Assembly: GCF_040676775.1 (NCBI RefSeq)
Contig: NZ_JBFAPP010000013.1
Location: forward strand, 124,001-188,000
Source: Micromonospora_G sp040676775
Lineage (GTDB): Bacteria; Actinomycetota; Actinomycetes; Mycobacteriales; Micromonosporaceae
Direction: 5' to 3'
DNA length: 64,000 nucleotides
Numbering within the stretch: position 1 is the first letter of the stretch; each line of letters begins with the position of its first letter. Below the pieces are notes generated by a model. That model was not told the DNA's origin. It did not search any database and saw nothing but the letters and a program-made list of their open reading frames with translations. Below are positions 55,945 through 64,000 of the stretch, piece by piece. The position numbers and the translations under genes are program-made.

Positions 55945-57126
55945 TCAGTCCCTGGGGTCGTGCGGGTCCAGCCCGTGCAGCGGGAAGACCGCCTTGCGGG
56001 TGGCCAGGATGGCCCGGTCCACCCCGTCCGGCTCGCCGGTGGGCTGCCACGGCTCGTACGCCGGGTCGACGTTGTCGGTCATCCGCAGTGGTACGTCCCG
56101 CTCCGGTCGCCGGGATCGGGCCAACGCCCGCCAGGCCGGTGGGGTGAGCGCGGCCGGTTCGATCGGGTCGCCGGTGGCGATCGCCAGCAGGTGCGTCCAC
56201 GCCCTCGGCACCACCTCGACCAGGGCGTACCCGCCGCCGCCGGTGGCCACCCAGCGTCCCTCGCAGAGTTCGTCGGCGAGCGCCCGCAGCGCCAGGTAGC
56301 TGGCCCGCTGCCCGTCGACGGAGAGCCGCAGGTCGGCGAGCGGGTCGAGCCGGTGACTGTCCGCGCCGCACTGGGTCACCAGGATCTGCGGCTCGAAGGC
56401 GCGCAGCACCGACGGGACGATCGCGTGGAAGGCGCGCAGCCAGCCGGCGTCGCCGGTGCCCGGCGGCAGGGGCACGTTGACCGCGCTGCCCTTGGCGGCG
56501 GGGCCACCGGTCTCGTCGGAGAAGCCGGTGCCGGGGAAGAGCGCCAGCGGGGTCTCGTGCAGGCTGACCGTCAGCACCCGTGGGTCGTCGAGGAAGATCT
56601 CCTGCACCCCGTCGCCGTGGTGCACGTCGACGTCAACGTACGCGACCCGCTCGGCGCCGAGGTCGAGTAGCCGGGCGATGGCCACCGCCGGATCGTTGTA
56701 GACGCAGAACCCCGCAGCCCGGCCGGCCATGGCGTGGTGCAGGCCACCGGCGACGTTGACCGCCCGCCGGGCCTCGCCGCGCCAGACCGCCTCGGCGGCG
56801 GCCAGGCTGGCCCCGGCGATCAGGGCGCTCGACTCGTGCATGTTGTCGAAGATCGGGTTGTCCGAGGTGCCGAGGCCGTAGCCGGAGAAGAACGGGTCGT
56901 CCGGGGCGGCCCGGACCGCGTCCAGGTAGTCCGGCCGGTGCACCCGGGTCAGCGCCGCCTCGTCGGCCGGTGTCGGCGCGACGACCCGGACGCCGGCCCG
57001 GTCGAGTACGCCGAGCTCTCTCGCCAACGCGACGGTCAGCTCGACCCGGACCGGGTCGAGCGGGTGCTCACCCAGGTCGTAGGCGAGCAGGGACTCGTCC
57101 CACATCACCACCGTGCCATCCGACAT
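55945..57126 (-). CDS. acuC: AcuC-type acetoin utilisation protein / class I-like protein deacetylase
   Basis: The 393-residue member of the histone-deacetylase superfamily starts at ATG 57124-57126. Visible are the N-terminal WDESLLAYDLGEHPL, the double-His AGGLHHAMAG, the metal-site VAYVDVDVHHGDGVQEIF, SLHETPLALFPGTG and the later Asp in VTQCGADSH. The C-terminal GGGGYAL is conserved. It would remove acetyl groups from lysines placed by the Pat-like enzyme encoded immediately downstream. Confidence 0.9.
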   Translation of the reverse strand: MSDGTVVMWDESLLAYDLGEHPLDPVRVELTVALARELGVLDRAGVRVVAPTPADEAALTRVHRPDYLDAVRAAPDDPFFSGYGLGTSDNPIFDNMHESSALIAGASLAAAEAVWRGEARRAVNVAGGLHHAMAGRAAGFCVYNDPAVAIARLLDLGAERVAYVDVDVHHGDGVQEIFLDDPRVLTVSLHETPLALFPGTGFSDETGGPAAKGSAVNVPLPPGTGDAGWLRAFHAIVPSVLRAFEPQILVTQCGADSHRLDPLADLRLSVDGQRASYLALRALADELCEGRWVATGGGGYALVEVVPRAWTHLLAIATGDPIEPAALTPPAWRALARSRRPERDVPLRMTDNVDPAYEPWQPTGEPDGVDRAILATRKAVFPLHGLDPHDPRD

Positions 57127-57145
57127 GGCGCCATCGTCGCACGCT

Positions 57146-57200
57146 CCGGGGCCCGCTCCCAGACGCATCCGCTCTCGGGCGGATGCGGATCGGGCCCCGG
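57146..57200 (-). terminator. Terminator between the sulfurtransferase and acuC genes
   Basis: The outer stem CCGGGGCCCG (57146-57155) pairs with CGGGCCCCGG (57191-57200), and an inner CGCATCCGC (57164-57172) pairs with GCGGATGCG (57179-57187). The pairing is perfect in both. It ends the sulfurtransferase transcript. Confidence 0.75.
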
Positions 57201-57212
57201 TCGAGGGCGGGA

Positions 57213-58079
57213 TCAGGTGCCGGTGCCGGTGGCCACCGGGCGGTCCGGGTCGGTGAGCCACTGGCTCCACGAGCCGACGTAGAGGGCGGCGTCCTCGTAC
57301 CCGGCGAGGTGCAGGGCGAGCACCGTATGGGCGGCGGTCACCCCGGACCCGCAGTACGCGCCGACGCGTACGCCGGGCTCGACGCCGGCCTCGGCGAACC
57401 GCGACCGGAGGGCGGTGGCGGCCCGCAGCCGCCCGTCCGAGTCGACGTGCTCGGTGGTCGGGAGGTTCACCGCGCCCGGGACGTGCCCGGCTACCGGGTC
57501 GATCGGCTCGGTCTCGCCCCGGTAGCGCGGGGCGGCCCGGACGTCGAGCAGCACGCCGTCACCGGCGGCGAGCGCGGCCGCCGCCTGCGCGTCGAGCACC
57601 GGCAGGCCGCCCGGGCGGACGGTGACGTCTCCCGGCGGTGGTGCCGGCACGTCGGCGGTGACCGGCTGACCAGCGGCAACCCAGGCCGGGTAGCCGCCGT
57701 CGAGCACCCGGACCTCGGTGTGCCCGGCCCAGCGCAGCGTCCACCAGGCGCGCGCGGCGGCCAGCCCGTCACCGGCGTCGTAGACCACCACCGGGTGGCC
57801 GGTGCGGACCCCGGCGGCGCGCAGCACCCGCTGGAGCGCGGCCGGATCGGGCAGCGGGTGCCGCCCGTCGGTGCCGGGCGTACCGCACAGCTCGGCGTCG
57901 AGGTCGACGAAGACCGCTCCGGGCAGGTGCGCGGCGACGTAGTCGTCCCGGCCGGGAGGGCCGGCGAGACGCCAGCGCACATCGAGTACGGTGGGTGCGG
58001 CCGTGGCGGCCGGCTCCGGGTCGGCCAGTTCCCCGGCGAGGGTGGCTACGTCGACCAGAAGATCATCTGTGGCGGGCAT
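57213..58079 (-). CDS. Thiosulfate/3-mercaptopyruvate sulfurtransferase
   Basis: The 288-residue protein has tandem rhodanese domains. The N-terminal inactive domain has VLDVRWRL, HLPGAVFVDLD and VVVYDAGDG in the place of the active loop. The C-terminal domain carries the catalytic Cys in AYCGSGVTA (about residue 242), a loop typical of mercaptopyruvate sulfurtransferases (CGSGVTA). YVGSWSQWLTD is the conserved ending. It is divergent from the dtxR gene. Confidence 0.92.
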   Translation of the reverse strand: MPATDDLLVDVATLAGELADPEPAATAAPTVLDVRWRLAGPPGRDDYVAAHLPGAVFVDLDAELCGTPGTDGRHPLPDPAALQRVLRAAGVRTGHPVVVYDAGDGLAAARAWWTLRWAGHTEVRVLDGGYPAWVAAGQPVTADVPAPPPGDVTVRPGGLPVLDAQAAAALAAGDGVLLDVRAAPRYRGETEPIDPVAGHVPGAVNLPTTEHVDSDGRLRAATALRSRFAEAGVEPGVRVGAYCGSGVTAAHTVLALHLAGYEDAALYVGSWSQWLTDPDRPVATGTGT

Positions 58080-58193
58080 GACACTCAGTCAACACCATCA
58101 CATTCGGTGGATACGAACGCGAGACGCCCCGTTCGGGCTACGGCTGCGTGTCGGTAACTCGGGGTAGCATTGACTACCGGGAGGGCGGCTGAC

Positions 58194-58880
58194 GTGAACG
58201 ACCTGGTCGATACGACTGAGATGTACCTGCGCACCATTCTCGAACTCGAAGAGGAAGGTGTGCCGGCCCTGCGCGCGAGGATCGCCGAGCGGCTGCACCA
58301 GAGCGGTCCGACCGTCAGCCAGACCGTGGCGCGGATGGAACGCGACGGCCTGCTGACCCTCGAGGACGACCGGCACCTGCGGCTCACCGCGTCCGGTCGT
58401 GGCCTGGCCATCGCCGTGATGCGCAAGCACCGGCTCGCCGAGCTGCTGCTGGTCAACGTCATCGGCATGCCCTACGAGGAGGCCCACGAGGAGGCCTGCC
58501 GGTGGGAGCACGTGATGAGCGACGCGGTGGAGCAGAAGGTATACGACCTGCTCAACCGGCCGACCCGGTCGCCGTACGGCAACCCGATCCCGGGGCTGGA
58601 GGCGCTCGGCAGCGCACTGGACTCGGCGACCGCGGAGAGCCCCGACGCGGAACGCAACCTCGCCTTCCCCGGTCTGACCGGCCCGGTCGTGGTCCGGCGG
58701 ATCTGCGAGAGCGTGCAGACCGACGGGGACGTGCTGCGTCAGCTGCACGCCGCCGGGGTCGACCCGGGTGCCACGGTGACCGTGGCGCAGGAGCGCGACG
58801 GGGTCACCATCGACCGCTCCGGTGACAAGATCCGGCTGCCGCGTGAGGTGGCCTCGCGGGTCTTCGTCGCCGCATCCTGA
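58194..58880 (+). CDS. ideR: DtxR/IdeR-family metal-dependent regulator
   Basis: The 228-residue iron-dependent repressor starts at GTG with GGAGG upstream. The N-terminal winged HTH is VDTTEMYLRTILELEEEGVPALRARIAERL, with SGPTVSQTVARMERDG as recognition region. All metal ligands are seen: MRKHRLAE (His and Glu), YEEAHEEACRWEHVMSD (His, Cys, Glu, His) and TEMYL (Met). The C-terminal SH3-like domain is present. The sigB-then-ideR order is preserved, although separated by DUF2568, acuC-pat and the sulfurtransferase. Confidence 0.93.
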   Translation: MNDLVDTTEMYLRTILELEEEGVPALRARIAERLHQSGPTVSQTVARMERDGLLTLEDDRHLRLTASGRGLAIAVMRKHRLAELLLVNVIGMPYEEAHEEACRWEHVMSDAVEQKVYDLLNRPTRSPYGNPIPGLEALGSALDSATAESPDAERNLAFPGLTGPVVVRRICESVQTDGDVLRQLHAAGVDPGATVTVAQERDGVTIDRSGDKIRLPREVASRVFVAAS

Positions 58881-58911
58881 TCTCCGGTCCGGCACCCCCG
58901 GACCACCCCAT

Positions 58912-58935
58912 GCCGGTCACCACGCGGTGGCCGGC
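58912..58935. terminator. Hairpin between dtxR-type gene and lipoprotein gene
   Basis: GCCGGTCACC (58912-58921) pairs with GGTGGCCGGC (58926-58935), with one wobble and a 4-nt loop. The site lies between convergent genes. Confidence 0.6.
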
Positions 58936-58937
58936 CG

Positions 58938-59486
58938 TCAGGCCTTGACGGCGTCGATCTCCTTGGCCAGGGTGACCAGCTTGCCGGCGAGAGCGTCCGC
59001 CGCCGGCTTACCCTCCCCGGCCGGGAAGGTGTAGCGGAGGTTGATCATCCGGCCGTCCGCGGAGAGCCACGACACCTCGACGCCCGCCCCGTAGTCCTTG
59101 CCCGCCGGCAGCGACAGCCGGTACGCGGCCTTACCCAGCCCCTTGACGCTCTGTCCCCCCTTGGGCATCTCGTCGGCGAAGACGGCCGAATCGGCGGTGG
59201 TCGGCGTCACCGACAGCGCCAGATCGGGGCGGCTGGCCTCCTCGGACTGGAGCACACAGGTGCTCGTCTTGCCCGAGGTGGTGGAGGCGGACACGTCGAA
59301 CAGGGTGCCGATCGCCTTCTCCACCGCCGGGTAGTCCAGCAGCTGGCAGACGCCACCACCGGCCGAGGCCGGCAGCTTCACGACCGGCGGGATGGGCAGC
59401 GGATCGTTGCGGGTCGAGGCGGCGGACTCGCCACAGCCGGACAGCACCAGCAGTCCGGCACCGATCAGTAAGAGCCGCCCGCGCAC
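58938..59486 (-). CDS. Predicted lipoprotein (DUF3558-like)
   Basis: The 182-residue protein has GTG 59484-59486 with GGGAGG 5 nt upstream. Its signal peptide is MRGRLLLIGAGLLVLSGC with lipobox LSGC (Cys18). Two Cys (GVCQLLDYPAVEKAIG and STCVLQS) and the repeated strand pattern resemble small DUF3558-type lipoproteins. No enzyme motif is present. The function is unknown. Confidence 0.78.
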   Translation of the reverse strand: MRGRLLLIGAGLLVLSGCGESAASTRNDPLPIPPVVKLPASAGGGVCQLLDYPAVEKAIGTLFDVSASTTSGKTSTCVLQSEEASRPDLALSVTPTTADSAVFADEMPKGGQSVKGLGKAAYRLSLPAGKDYGAGVEVSWLSADGRMINLRYTFPAGEGKPAADALAGKLVTLAKEIDAVKA

Positions 59487-59664
59487 AGTAACCTCCCGCT
59501 CGGCCCGGCCGGGGGCGGCCGGTGAGTCCGTCGGACACCGTACGGGGTCGGGCGGTAGGGGCGAAACCCCCCACCCGGACAAGGCGCTCAGCGAATGGAA
59601 ATTCGTCCATGCGGGCAGCGATCCACTCCGGGCTGGCGTGGATCCACTCCGGGTCGGCGCGGAG

Positions 59665-60870
59665 CTACCCCGGCAGCCGGGCCACTATGTGCTTGGCGAT
59701 CTCCAGCGAACTGGTCGCGGCCGGCGACGGCGCGTTGAGTACGTGCACCTGGCGGTGAGCGGCCACGATCAGGAAGTCGTCGACCAGCGACCCGTTCCGG
59801 GCGATCGCCTGGGCGCGTACGCCGGCCGCGCTCGGCACGAGATCCCGCTCGGTCAGCTCCGGCACCAGACGGGCCAGGCTGGCGGCGAACAGTTGCCGGG
59901 ACAGCGAGCGGCGGACCTCGGTCAGGCCGTACCCGAGGTGTTTGCGGGCCAGCCGCCACAGGCCCGGATAGCTGACCGCGTCGGCCAGTTCCCGCAGGTT
60001 GACCCGCCCCCACGAGTAGCCCTCGCGGGCCAGCGCCAGCACCGCGTTCGGGCCGGCGTGCACGCTTCCGTCGATCATCCGGGTCAGGTGTACGCCGAGA
60101 AACGGGAACTGCGGGTCGGGCACCGGGTAGATCAGGCCACGCACCAGGTCCCGCCGTTCCGGCCGCAACTCGTAGTACTCGCCCCGGAACGGGACGATCC
60201 GCGCGGACGGGCTGACCCCGGCCAGCCGCGCCACCCGGTCGGCGTGCAGCCCGGCACAGTTGACCAGTACGTCCGCCACCACCTCGCCGACCGTACTGGT
60301 CGTCACCACCAGTTCCTCGGCTCCGGCCGGGCCTCCGCCACGGGTGCTGATGCCGGTGACCCGGGCGCCGAGCCGGATCCGGGCGCCCGCCTTCTCCGCC
60401 AGGCTGGCCAGGGCTGTGCAGACCGCGGTGAAGTCGACGATGCCGGTGGACTCCACCCGGAGCGCCGCGACGCAGCGGACCGCCGGCTCGTACTCGGCGG
60501 CCTCGGCGGGGGTGAGCAGTCGGACCGGCAGCCGGTTGGCCAGCGCCCGTTCGTGCAGGGCCCGCAACCGGGGCAGTTCCGCCTGGTCGGTGGCGACGAT
60601 GAGCTTGCCGCAGCGCTGCACCGGGATGTCCTGCTCGGCGCAGAAGTCCACCATGGACTGGCTGCCGGCGCGGCAGAGTTCGGCCTTGAGGCTGCCCGGT
60701 TTGTAGTACACCCCGGCGTGGATCACACCCGAGTTGTGGCCGGTCTGGTGGGCCGCCAGCCGGGACTCCTTCTCCAGCACGGTCACCTCGGCGTCCGGCC
60801 GGTCGAGGATTATCCGGTGGGCCGTTGCCAGCCCGACGATGCCGCCACCGATGACCACGTACCTCGCCAT
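59665..60870 (-). CDS. lhgO: L-2-hydroxyglutarate oxidase
   Basis: The 401-residue FAD-dependent oxidoreductase starts at ATG 60870. The N-terminal VVIGGGIVGLATAHRI is the FAD-binding motif. QTGHNSGVIHAGVYY and SLKAELCRAG are family-specific, and FPFLGVHLTR and the C-terminal SPAATSSLEIAKHI are conserved. It oxidises L-2-hydroxyglutarate, a by-product of central metabolism, to 2-oxoglutarate. Confidence 0.93.
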   Translation of the reverse strand: MARYVVIGGGIVGLATAHRIILDRPDAEVTVLEKESRLAAHQTGHNSGVIHAGVYYKPGSLKAELCRAGSQSMVDFCAEQDIPVQRCGKLIVATDQAELPRLRALHERALANRLPVRLLTPAEAAEYEPAVRCVAALRVESTGIVDFTAVCTALASLAEKAGARIRLGARVTGISTRGGGPAGAEELVVTTSTVGEVVADVLVNCAGLHADRVARLAGVSPSARIVPFRGEYYELRPERRDLVRGLIYPVPDPQFPFLGVHLTRMIDGSVHAGPNAVLALAREGYSWGRVNLRELADAVSYPGLWRLARKHLGYGLTEVRRSLSRQLFAASLARLVPELTERDLVPSAAGVRAQAIARNGSLVDDFLIVAAHRQVHVLNAPSPAATSSLEIAKHIVARLPG

Positions 60871-60881
60871 GGGCGCAGACG

Positions 60882-61178
60882 CTACCGGCTGACGGGGCCG
60901 CCGGGAGCCGGGTCACCGGCCGGCTCGTCGTCGACGTACGGACAGTGCCGGCATCCCCGTCCGCAGCACGTACCCCGGCGGGCCAGGAATCCCGCGGTGA
61001 GGACGAAGAGGCCGGTCGCCGGGTCGGGGTAGCCGGCCTGCCCGGCGGCCAGCGCGTCGGAGTGCGCGGCCAGGATCGACGACCGCAGCGGGTGGTCCGG
61101 TGCCAGCCGGGACGGGTGCGGCCGGTCCAGCGGCCGGGGTGCCAGCGGCAGTCGCCGCCCCTGCTCGCCATCACCCAT
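60882..61178 (-). CDS. DUF5522 small Cys-rich protein
   Basis: The 98-residue protein has TGLFVLTAGFLARRGTCCGRGCRHCPY, the DUF5522 motif with four closely spaced Cys (C-C-x-x-x-C-x-x-C). It probably coordinates a metal or cluster. It lies 11 nt upstream of lhgO on the same strand and may be co-expressed. Confidence 0.85.
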   Translation of the reverse strand: MGDGEQGRRLPLAPRPLDRPHPSRLAPDHPLRSSILAAHSDALAAGQAGYPDPATGLFVLTAGFLARRGTCCGRGCRHCPYVDDEPAGDPAPGGPVSR

Positions 61179-61254
61179 CCCGCGAGGCTACGCCCGGCTG
61201 GCGGACCCGCACCGCAGCGAGTCCGGCACTGCCTGTCGGCTGCCGGCGCCACCG

Positions 61255-61288
61255 GCGAGTCCGGCTCCCCCGAGCGAGCCGGACTCGC
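61255..61288 (-). terminator. Terminator of the GntR-ABC operon
   Basis: A perfect 13-bp stem (61255-61267 with 61276-61288) has an 8-nt loop, just downstream of the permease stop codon. Confidence 0.75.
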
Positions 61289-61300
61289 GGCCACGGTCGG

Positions 61301-61996
61301 TCAGGTGGTGGCCCGCCGGATGGTCAGCAGCCCGGCACCGGCCAGCAGCAGGGCGAGCAGTGCGGGCCAGCCGGCGAACAGGGTGAGTGCGGACTGGTCG
61401 CCGAACCAGCGCCCGACCGCCAGCCACCACCCCTGCCAGGTGATCAGTACGGCCGGCAGGCCGAGCAGGGACAGCAGCGAGATGCTCAGCACGTACAGGC
61501 CGCTGATGCCCCAGCGCTTCATCACCAGGGCAGCGAAGATCCCGAAGAAACCGAGCACCAGGAACGGCACCATGTAGATCAGGATCTGCAGCACCGGGTT
61601 GTCGCTGTTCAGGAACGACGGGGCGAAGAACCCCATCGAGATGCCCCACCCGTCGGTCGCCCGCTCGACCAGCTTGCACAGGTAGAGCATGACCCCGAAG
61701 AGCAGCGACTCACCGAGCAGCAGCAGCGAGACGGCGGCGTAGAAGGTCCGCCGGGTCACGCTCAGCCCGAGCGAGAACGGGAAGAACTGCGTGATCGACT
61801 GGCCGGCGCTGACCATCGTCACGATGTAGACGCTGACCAGCCCACCGGTCTGCGGCCCACCCTCGATGTCGTCGCCGATCCCGGTGAACAGGACCAGGTT
61901 GAACACGAAGCTGGTGAGCAGGATTCCCCACGGCCAGGCGAGCAGGGTCGGCCAGGTGATGAGGTGGACCCGGGTCGCGGGAAGGACACGGTTCAT
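61301..61996 (-). CDS. ABC transporter membrane protein
   Basis: The 231-residue protein has six TM helices. It begins MNRVLPATRVHLITWPTLLAWPWG and has SAGQSITQFFPFSLGLSVTRRTFY in the first cytoplasmic part. It is the permease partner of the ATPase whose stop overlaps its ATG (61993-61996). The substrate is unknown; GntR(YtrA)-linked ABC systems often act in cell-envelope stress or peptide resistance. Confidence 0.85.
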   Translation of the reverse strand: MNRVLPATRVHLITWPTLLAWPWGILLTSFVFNLVLFTGIGDDIEGGPQTGGLVSVYIVTMVSAGQSITQFFPFSLGLSVTRRTFYAAVSLLLLGESLLFGVMLYLCKLVERATDGWGISMGFFAPSFLNSDNPVLQILIYMVPFLVLGFFGIFAALVMKRWGISGLYVLSISLLSLLGLPAVLITWQGWWLAVGRWFGDQSALTLFAGWPALLALLLAGAGLLTIRRATT

Positions 61997-62907
61997 CGGG
62001 GGTCACCCTTTCCTGCGGTACGGAGGTTGCCGGCGCCGTTCGACGTACTGGTGAGCCGGACGACGAGTTCCTGCAACGACACCGGTGCCAGTTCCAGCCC
62101 GAGTCCGGTGACCCGGTCCCGCTCCACCGGGTCGAACCGACCGCGCAGGGTGGCGCGTACCAGGTTGCCCAGCCGTTCGCGGTGCAGTTCCTCCGCGTTC
62201 GCGGCGACCTGTTCCACGGCCGCCACCGGCCCGGAGACCGTGACCAGCTCGGTACGGAGATCCTCCGCGCTCTCGTCCAGCAGGATCTTCCCCCGGTCGA
62301 TCAGCAGCACGTGCTCGATCAGGTTGCTGACCTCGTCGATGAGGTGGGTGGAGAGCACGATGGTGCGGGGGTGTTCGGCGTAGTCGGCGAGCAGCCGGTC
62401 GTAGAAGATCTGCCGGGCGGTGGCGTCCAGCCCGAGGTACGGCTCGTCGAAGAAGGTGAGCGGCGCGCGGGCGGCGAGTCCGATGATCACGCCGAGCGCG
62501 GAGAGCATGCCCCGGGAGAGCTTGCGCACCTGTCGCCGTAGCGGCAACTGGAAGTCGTCCACCAGGGCGGCGGCGAACTCCTCGTCCCAGCCGGGGAAAA
62601 GCAGTCGGGCGGCGGTGAGCGCGTGCCGTACCTGGAAGTTCTGCGGGTAGGTCTGGCTCTCCTTGATGAAGCAGACCCCGGCAAGCACCTCGTCGTTCTC
62701 GTACGGGTGCTGCCCGAGCACCGACAGTTCGCCGGAGGTGGCGAAGTTCTGTCCGGTGAGGATCTGCATCAGGGTGGTCTTGCCGGCGCCGTTGCGGCCG
62801 AGCAGGCCGTGGATGGTGTTCTCGGTCAGGGTGAAGCTGACGTCGTCCAGCGCGGTCGTCTGACCGAATCGCTTGGTCACGCCCTGGGCGGTCACGACCG
62901 TGCTCAT
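61993..62907 (-). CDS. ABC transporter ATP-binding protein
   Basis: The 304-residue ATPase has Walker A LLGRNGAGKTTLMQIL, signature KLSRGMLSALG (LSRGM in place of LSGGQ), Walker B LTFFDEPYLGLD and switch His in VLSTHLIDEV. The C-terminal 90 residues are a variable extension. It overlaps both neighbours by 4 nt, so gntR, ATPase and permease are one operon. Confidence 0.92.
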   Translation of the reverse strand: MSTVVTAQGVTKRFGQTTALDDVSFTLTENTIHGLLGRNGAGKTTLMQILTGQNFATSGELSVLGQHPYENDEVLAGVCFIKESQTYPQNFQVRHALTAARLLFPGWDEEFAAALVDDFQLPLRRQVRKLSRGMLSALGVIIGLAARAPLTFFDEPYLGLDATARQIFYDRLLADYAEHPRTIVLSTHLIDEVSNLIEHVLLIDRGKILLDESAEDLRTELVTVSGPVAAVEQVAANAEELHRERLGNLVRATLRGRFDPVERDRVTGLGLELAPVSLQELVVRLTSTSNGAGNLRTAGKGDPR

Positions 62908-63263
62908 CGCTCCCCCTCCCGGAGGTCGATCATCGACTTGAGTTCCTCGGCGCCGATGCCGAGCCGGCGCGCCTGCGCGAGCAGGGGTTGGACGTACTGG
63001 TCGGCGAACTCTTCACGGCGCCGTTCCCGCAGTTTGGCGCGGGCGCCGGTGGAGACGAACATCCCGATTCCTCGTTTCTTGTACAGAACGCCGTCGTCGA
63101 CAAGCTGGTTGACGCCCTTCGCGGCGGTGGCGGGGTTGATCCGGTGGAAGGCGGCCAGCTCGTTGGTCGAGGGGACCTGGGTCTCCTCGGGGAGGCTGCC
63201 GTCGATGATCGCGGTCTCCAGCAGCTCCGCGACCTGGAGGAAGATCGGCCGACCCTCTTCCAT
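62904..63263 (-). CDS. GntR-family regulator (YtrA subfamily)
   Basis: The 119-residue protein has a GntR winged HTH: PIFLQVAELLETAIIDGSL, then VPSTNELAAFHRINPATAAKGVNQLVDDG. The short C-terminal helices are typical of YtrA regulators. ATG 63261-63263 is taken as the start; in-frame GTG codons at 63266 and 63272 are alternatives. It is the first gene of the ABC operon and probably represses it. Confidence 0.87.
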   Translation of the reverse strand: MEEGRPIFLQVAELLETAIIDGSLPEETQVPSTNELAAFHRINPATAAKGVNQLVDDGVLYKKRGIGMFVSTGARAKLRERRREEFADQYVQPLLAQARRLGIGAEELKSMIDLREGER

Positions 63264-63328
63264 CACCCGCACCCGCCCGCTCGAAGGTCGAGCCGACCGG
63301 GCCAGCCGAGGTTAGCCGGTTCATTACT

Positions 63329-63348
63329 CATGTAACTAACCATGTAAC
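63329..63348 (-). promoter_or_regulatory. Direct-repeat operator candidate for the GntR-ABC operon
   Basis: CATGTAAC occurs twice, at 63329-63336 and 63341-63348, separated by TAAC. It lies about 65 bp upstream of the gntR start in an AT-richer patch. YtrA regulators bind sites of this kind near their own promoters. The exact promoter is not resolved. Confidence 0.5.
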
Positions 63349-63479
63349 CAAGCCGCCCGGATGTCAAGTCCGGATACTCGCGCGGAAAGTCGATCGCCCC
63401 GGTTCGACGGCCATGCCACGATCGTTGGCCGGAGCCCCTCGACGGCGTCCGCCCGTCAACCCTCGGAGAGGCGGCACAG

Positions 63480-64000
63480 GTGACGCGACAGCTGGCGCCA
63501 CCCGCGCGGGTCGGGACGGCAAGGCCGACATCGCTCTGGCGCAGCAGGAACTTCCTCCTGCTCTGGAGCGGCCAGACGGTCAGCGAACTGGGCACCCGGA
63601 TCTCCGGCATAGCGATCCCGCTGCTCGCGGCCAACGACCTCGACGCCAGCGTGTTCCAGATCTCCCTGCTGACCTTCCTCGCCTGGCTGCCGTACCTGTT
63701 GTTCTCGCTGCCCGCCGGGATCCTCGCCGACCGGGTCGACCAGCGCCGGCTGATGATCTTCTGCGATCTGGGCCGGATGGCGCTGATGCTGTCGCTGCCC
63801 CTGGTCGCGCTCGGCGGAAAGCTGACGCTGTGGTACCTCTACGGCGTCGTGGGGCTCTCCGGGGTGCTCACCGTGCTGTTCACCGTCGCCTACCGCAGCC
63901 GGCTCCCTCGGCTCGTCGCGGCCGACCAGCTCGTCGACGCCAACGCGAAGCTCGGGATGAGCCAGGAGTTCGCCGAACTCGTCGGCGCGAGCATCGGCGG
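63480..64000 (+). CDS. MFS transporter (3' end cut off by window)
   Basis: The first 173 codons are visible from GTG 63480, with GGAGAGG 8 nt upstream. A cytoplasmic Arg-rich N-terminus leads into LWRSRNFLLLWSGQTVSELG, the start of TM1 of MFS_3/enterobactin-exporter-like families. LPAGILADRVDQRRLMI is the TM2-TM3 loop motif A (G-x-x-x-D-R). LPRLVAADQLVDANAKLGMSQE follows TM4. It is divergent from the GntR-ABC operon. The substrate is unknown. Confidence 0.85.
   Translation, partial: MTRQLAPPARVGTARPTSLWRSRNFLLLWSGQTVSELGTRISGIAIPLLAANDLDASVFQISLLTFLAWLPYLLFSLPAGILADRVDQRRLMIFCDLGRMALMLSLPLVALGGKLTLWYLYGVVGLSGVLTVLFTVAYRSRLPRLVAADQLVDANAKLGMSQEFAELVGASIG

Noticed and set aside
63305..63320. 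IdeR-box-like GGTTAGCC
   Set aside because: Only one half-site resembles the iron box; no matching second half.

Overview
The window is high-G+C DNA with dense C- or G-ending codons, frequent GTG starts and clear GGAGG-type ribosome binding sites. Gene content and order point to an actinomycete of the Micromonosporaceae (Micromonospora-like); this is judged from recognised protein families, without a database search. No tRNA, rRNA, CRISPR array or insertion sequence was found.

The backbone is a conserved actinobacterial block. It reads: RNase D, dxs, a TRAM-domain RNA methyltransferase, an APC permease, two TrkA-type potassium regulators, a DUF3159 membrane protein, an OB-fold protein, a DUF3710 protein, dut, DUF3093, DUF4193, a LytR_C membrane protein, an inositol monophosphatase, the principal sigma factor, a DUF3039 protein, a second principal-type sigma factor and a DtxR/IdeR regulator. 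The same families occur in the same order around sigA-sigB-ideR in Mycobacterium tuberculosis (about Rv2681 to Rv2711).

Layout: 1-7.1 kb carries a truncated membrane-anchored serine protease with a GYGP-repeat tail, RNase D, galE and a fadA-fadB beta-oxidation pair. 7.2-10.8 kb has a two-component system and a membrane-anchored beta-propeller protein. 10.9-16.7 kb holds three paralogous large polytopic membrane proteins (GT-C-like, function unknown), followed by a lipoprotein. 18.1-20.9 kb is an accessory insert: a TetR regulator divergent from a TetX-like flavin monooxygenase across a long palindrome, plus a secreted EEP-fold nuclease. 21-37.4 kb is the conserved block up to sigA. 37.6-43.9 kb has a helicase, a TRIC channel with a 13-residue repeat tail, DUF3039, a pseudouridine-degradation pair and a secreted lysozyme-like protein in a compositionally odd stretch. 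44-50.7 kb has DUF3099, a small toxin-antitoxin-like pair, a HhH-GPD glycosylase, a STAND NTPase with TPRs, a cupin, a methyltransferase and dtd. 50.7-58.9 kb has spo0M, the second sigma factor, an acuC-pat lysine deacetylase/acetyltransferase operon, a rhodanese and dtxR. 59-64 kb has a lipoprotein, L-2-hydroxyglutarate oxidase, a GntR-ABC operon and a truncated MFS transporter.

The observations most worth a second look are: the near-identical 250-bp DNA patch shared by the two sigma genes; the three-paralogue membrane cluster; the 37-bp TetR palindrome that overlaps a start codon; the abrupt composition change inside the PfkB kinase gene; a tandem duplication of the dtd stop-codon region; and a 22-codon ORF just upstream of the STAND NTPase.
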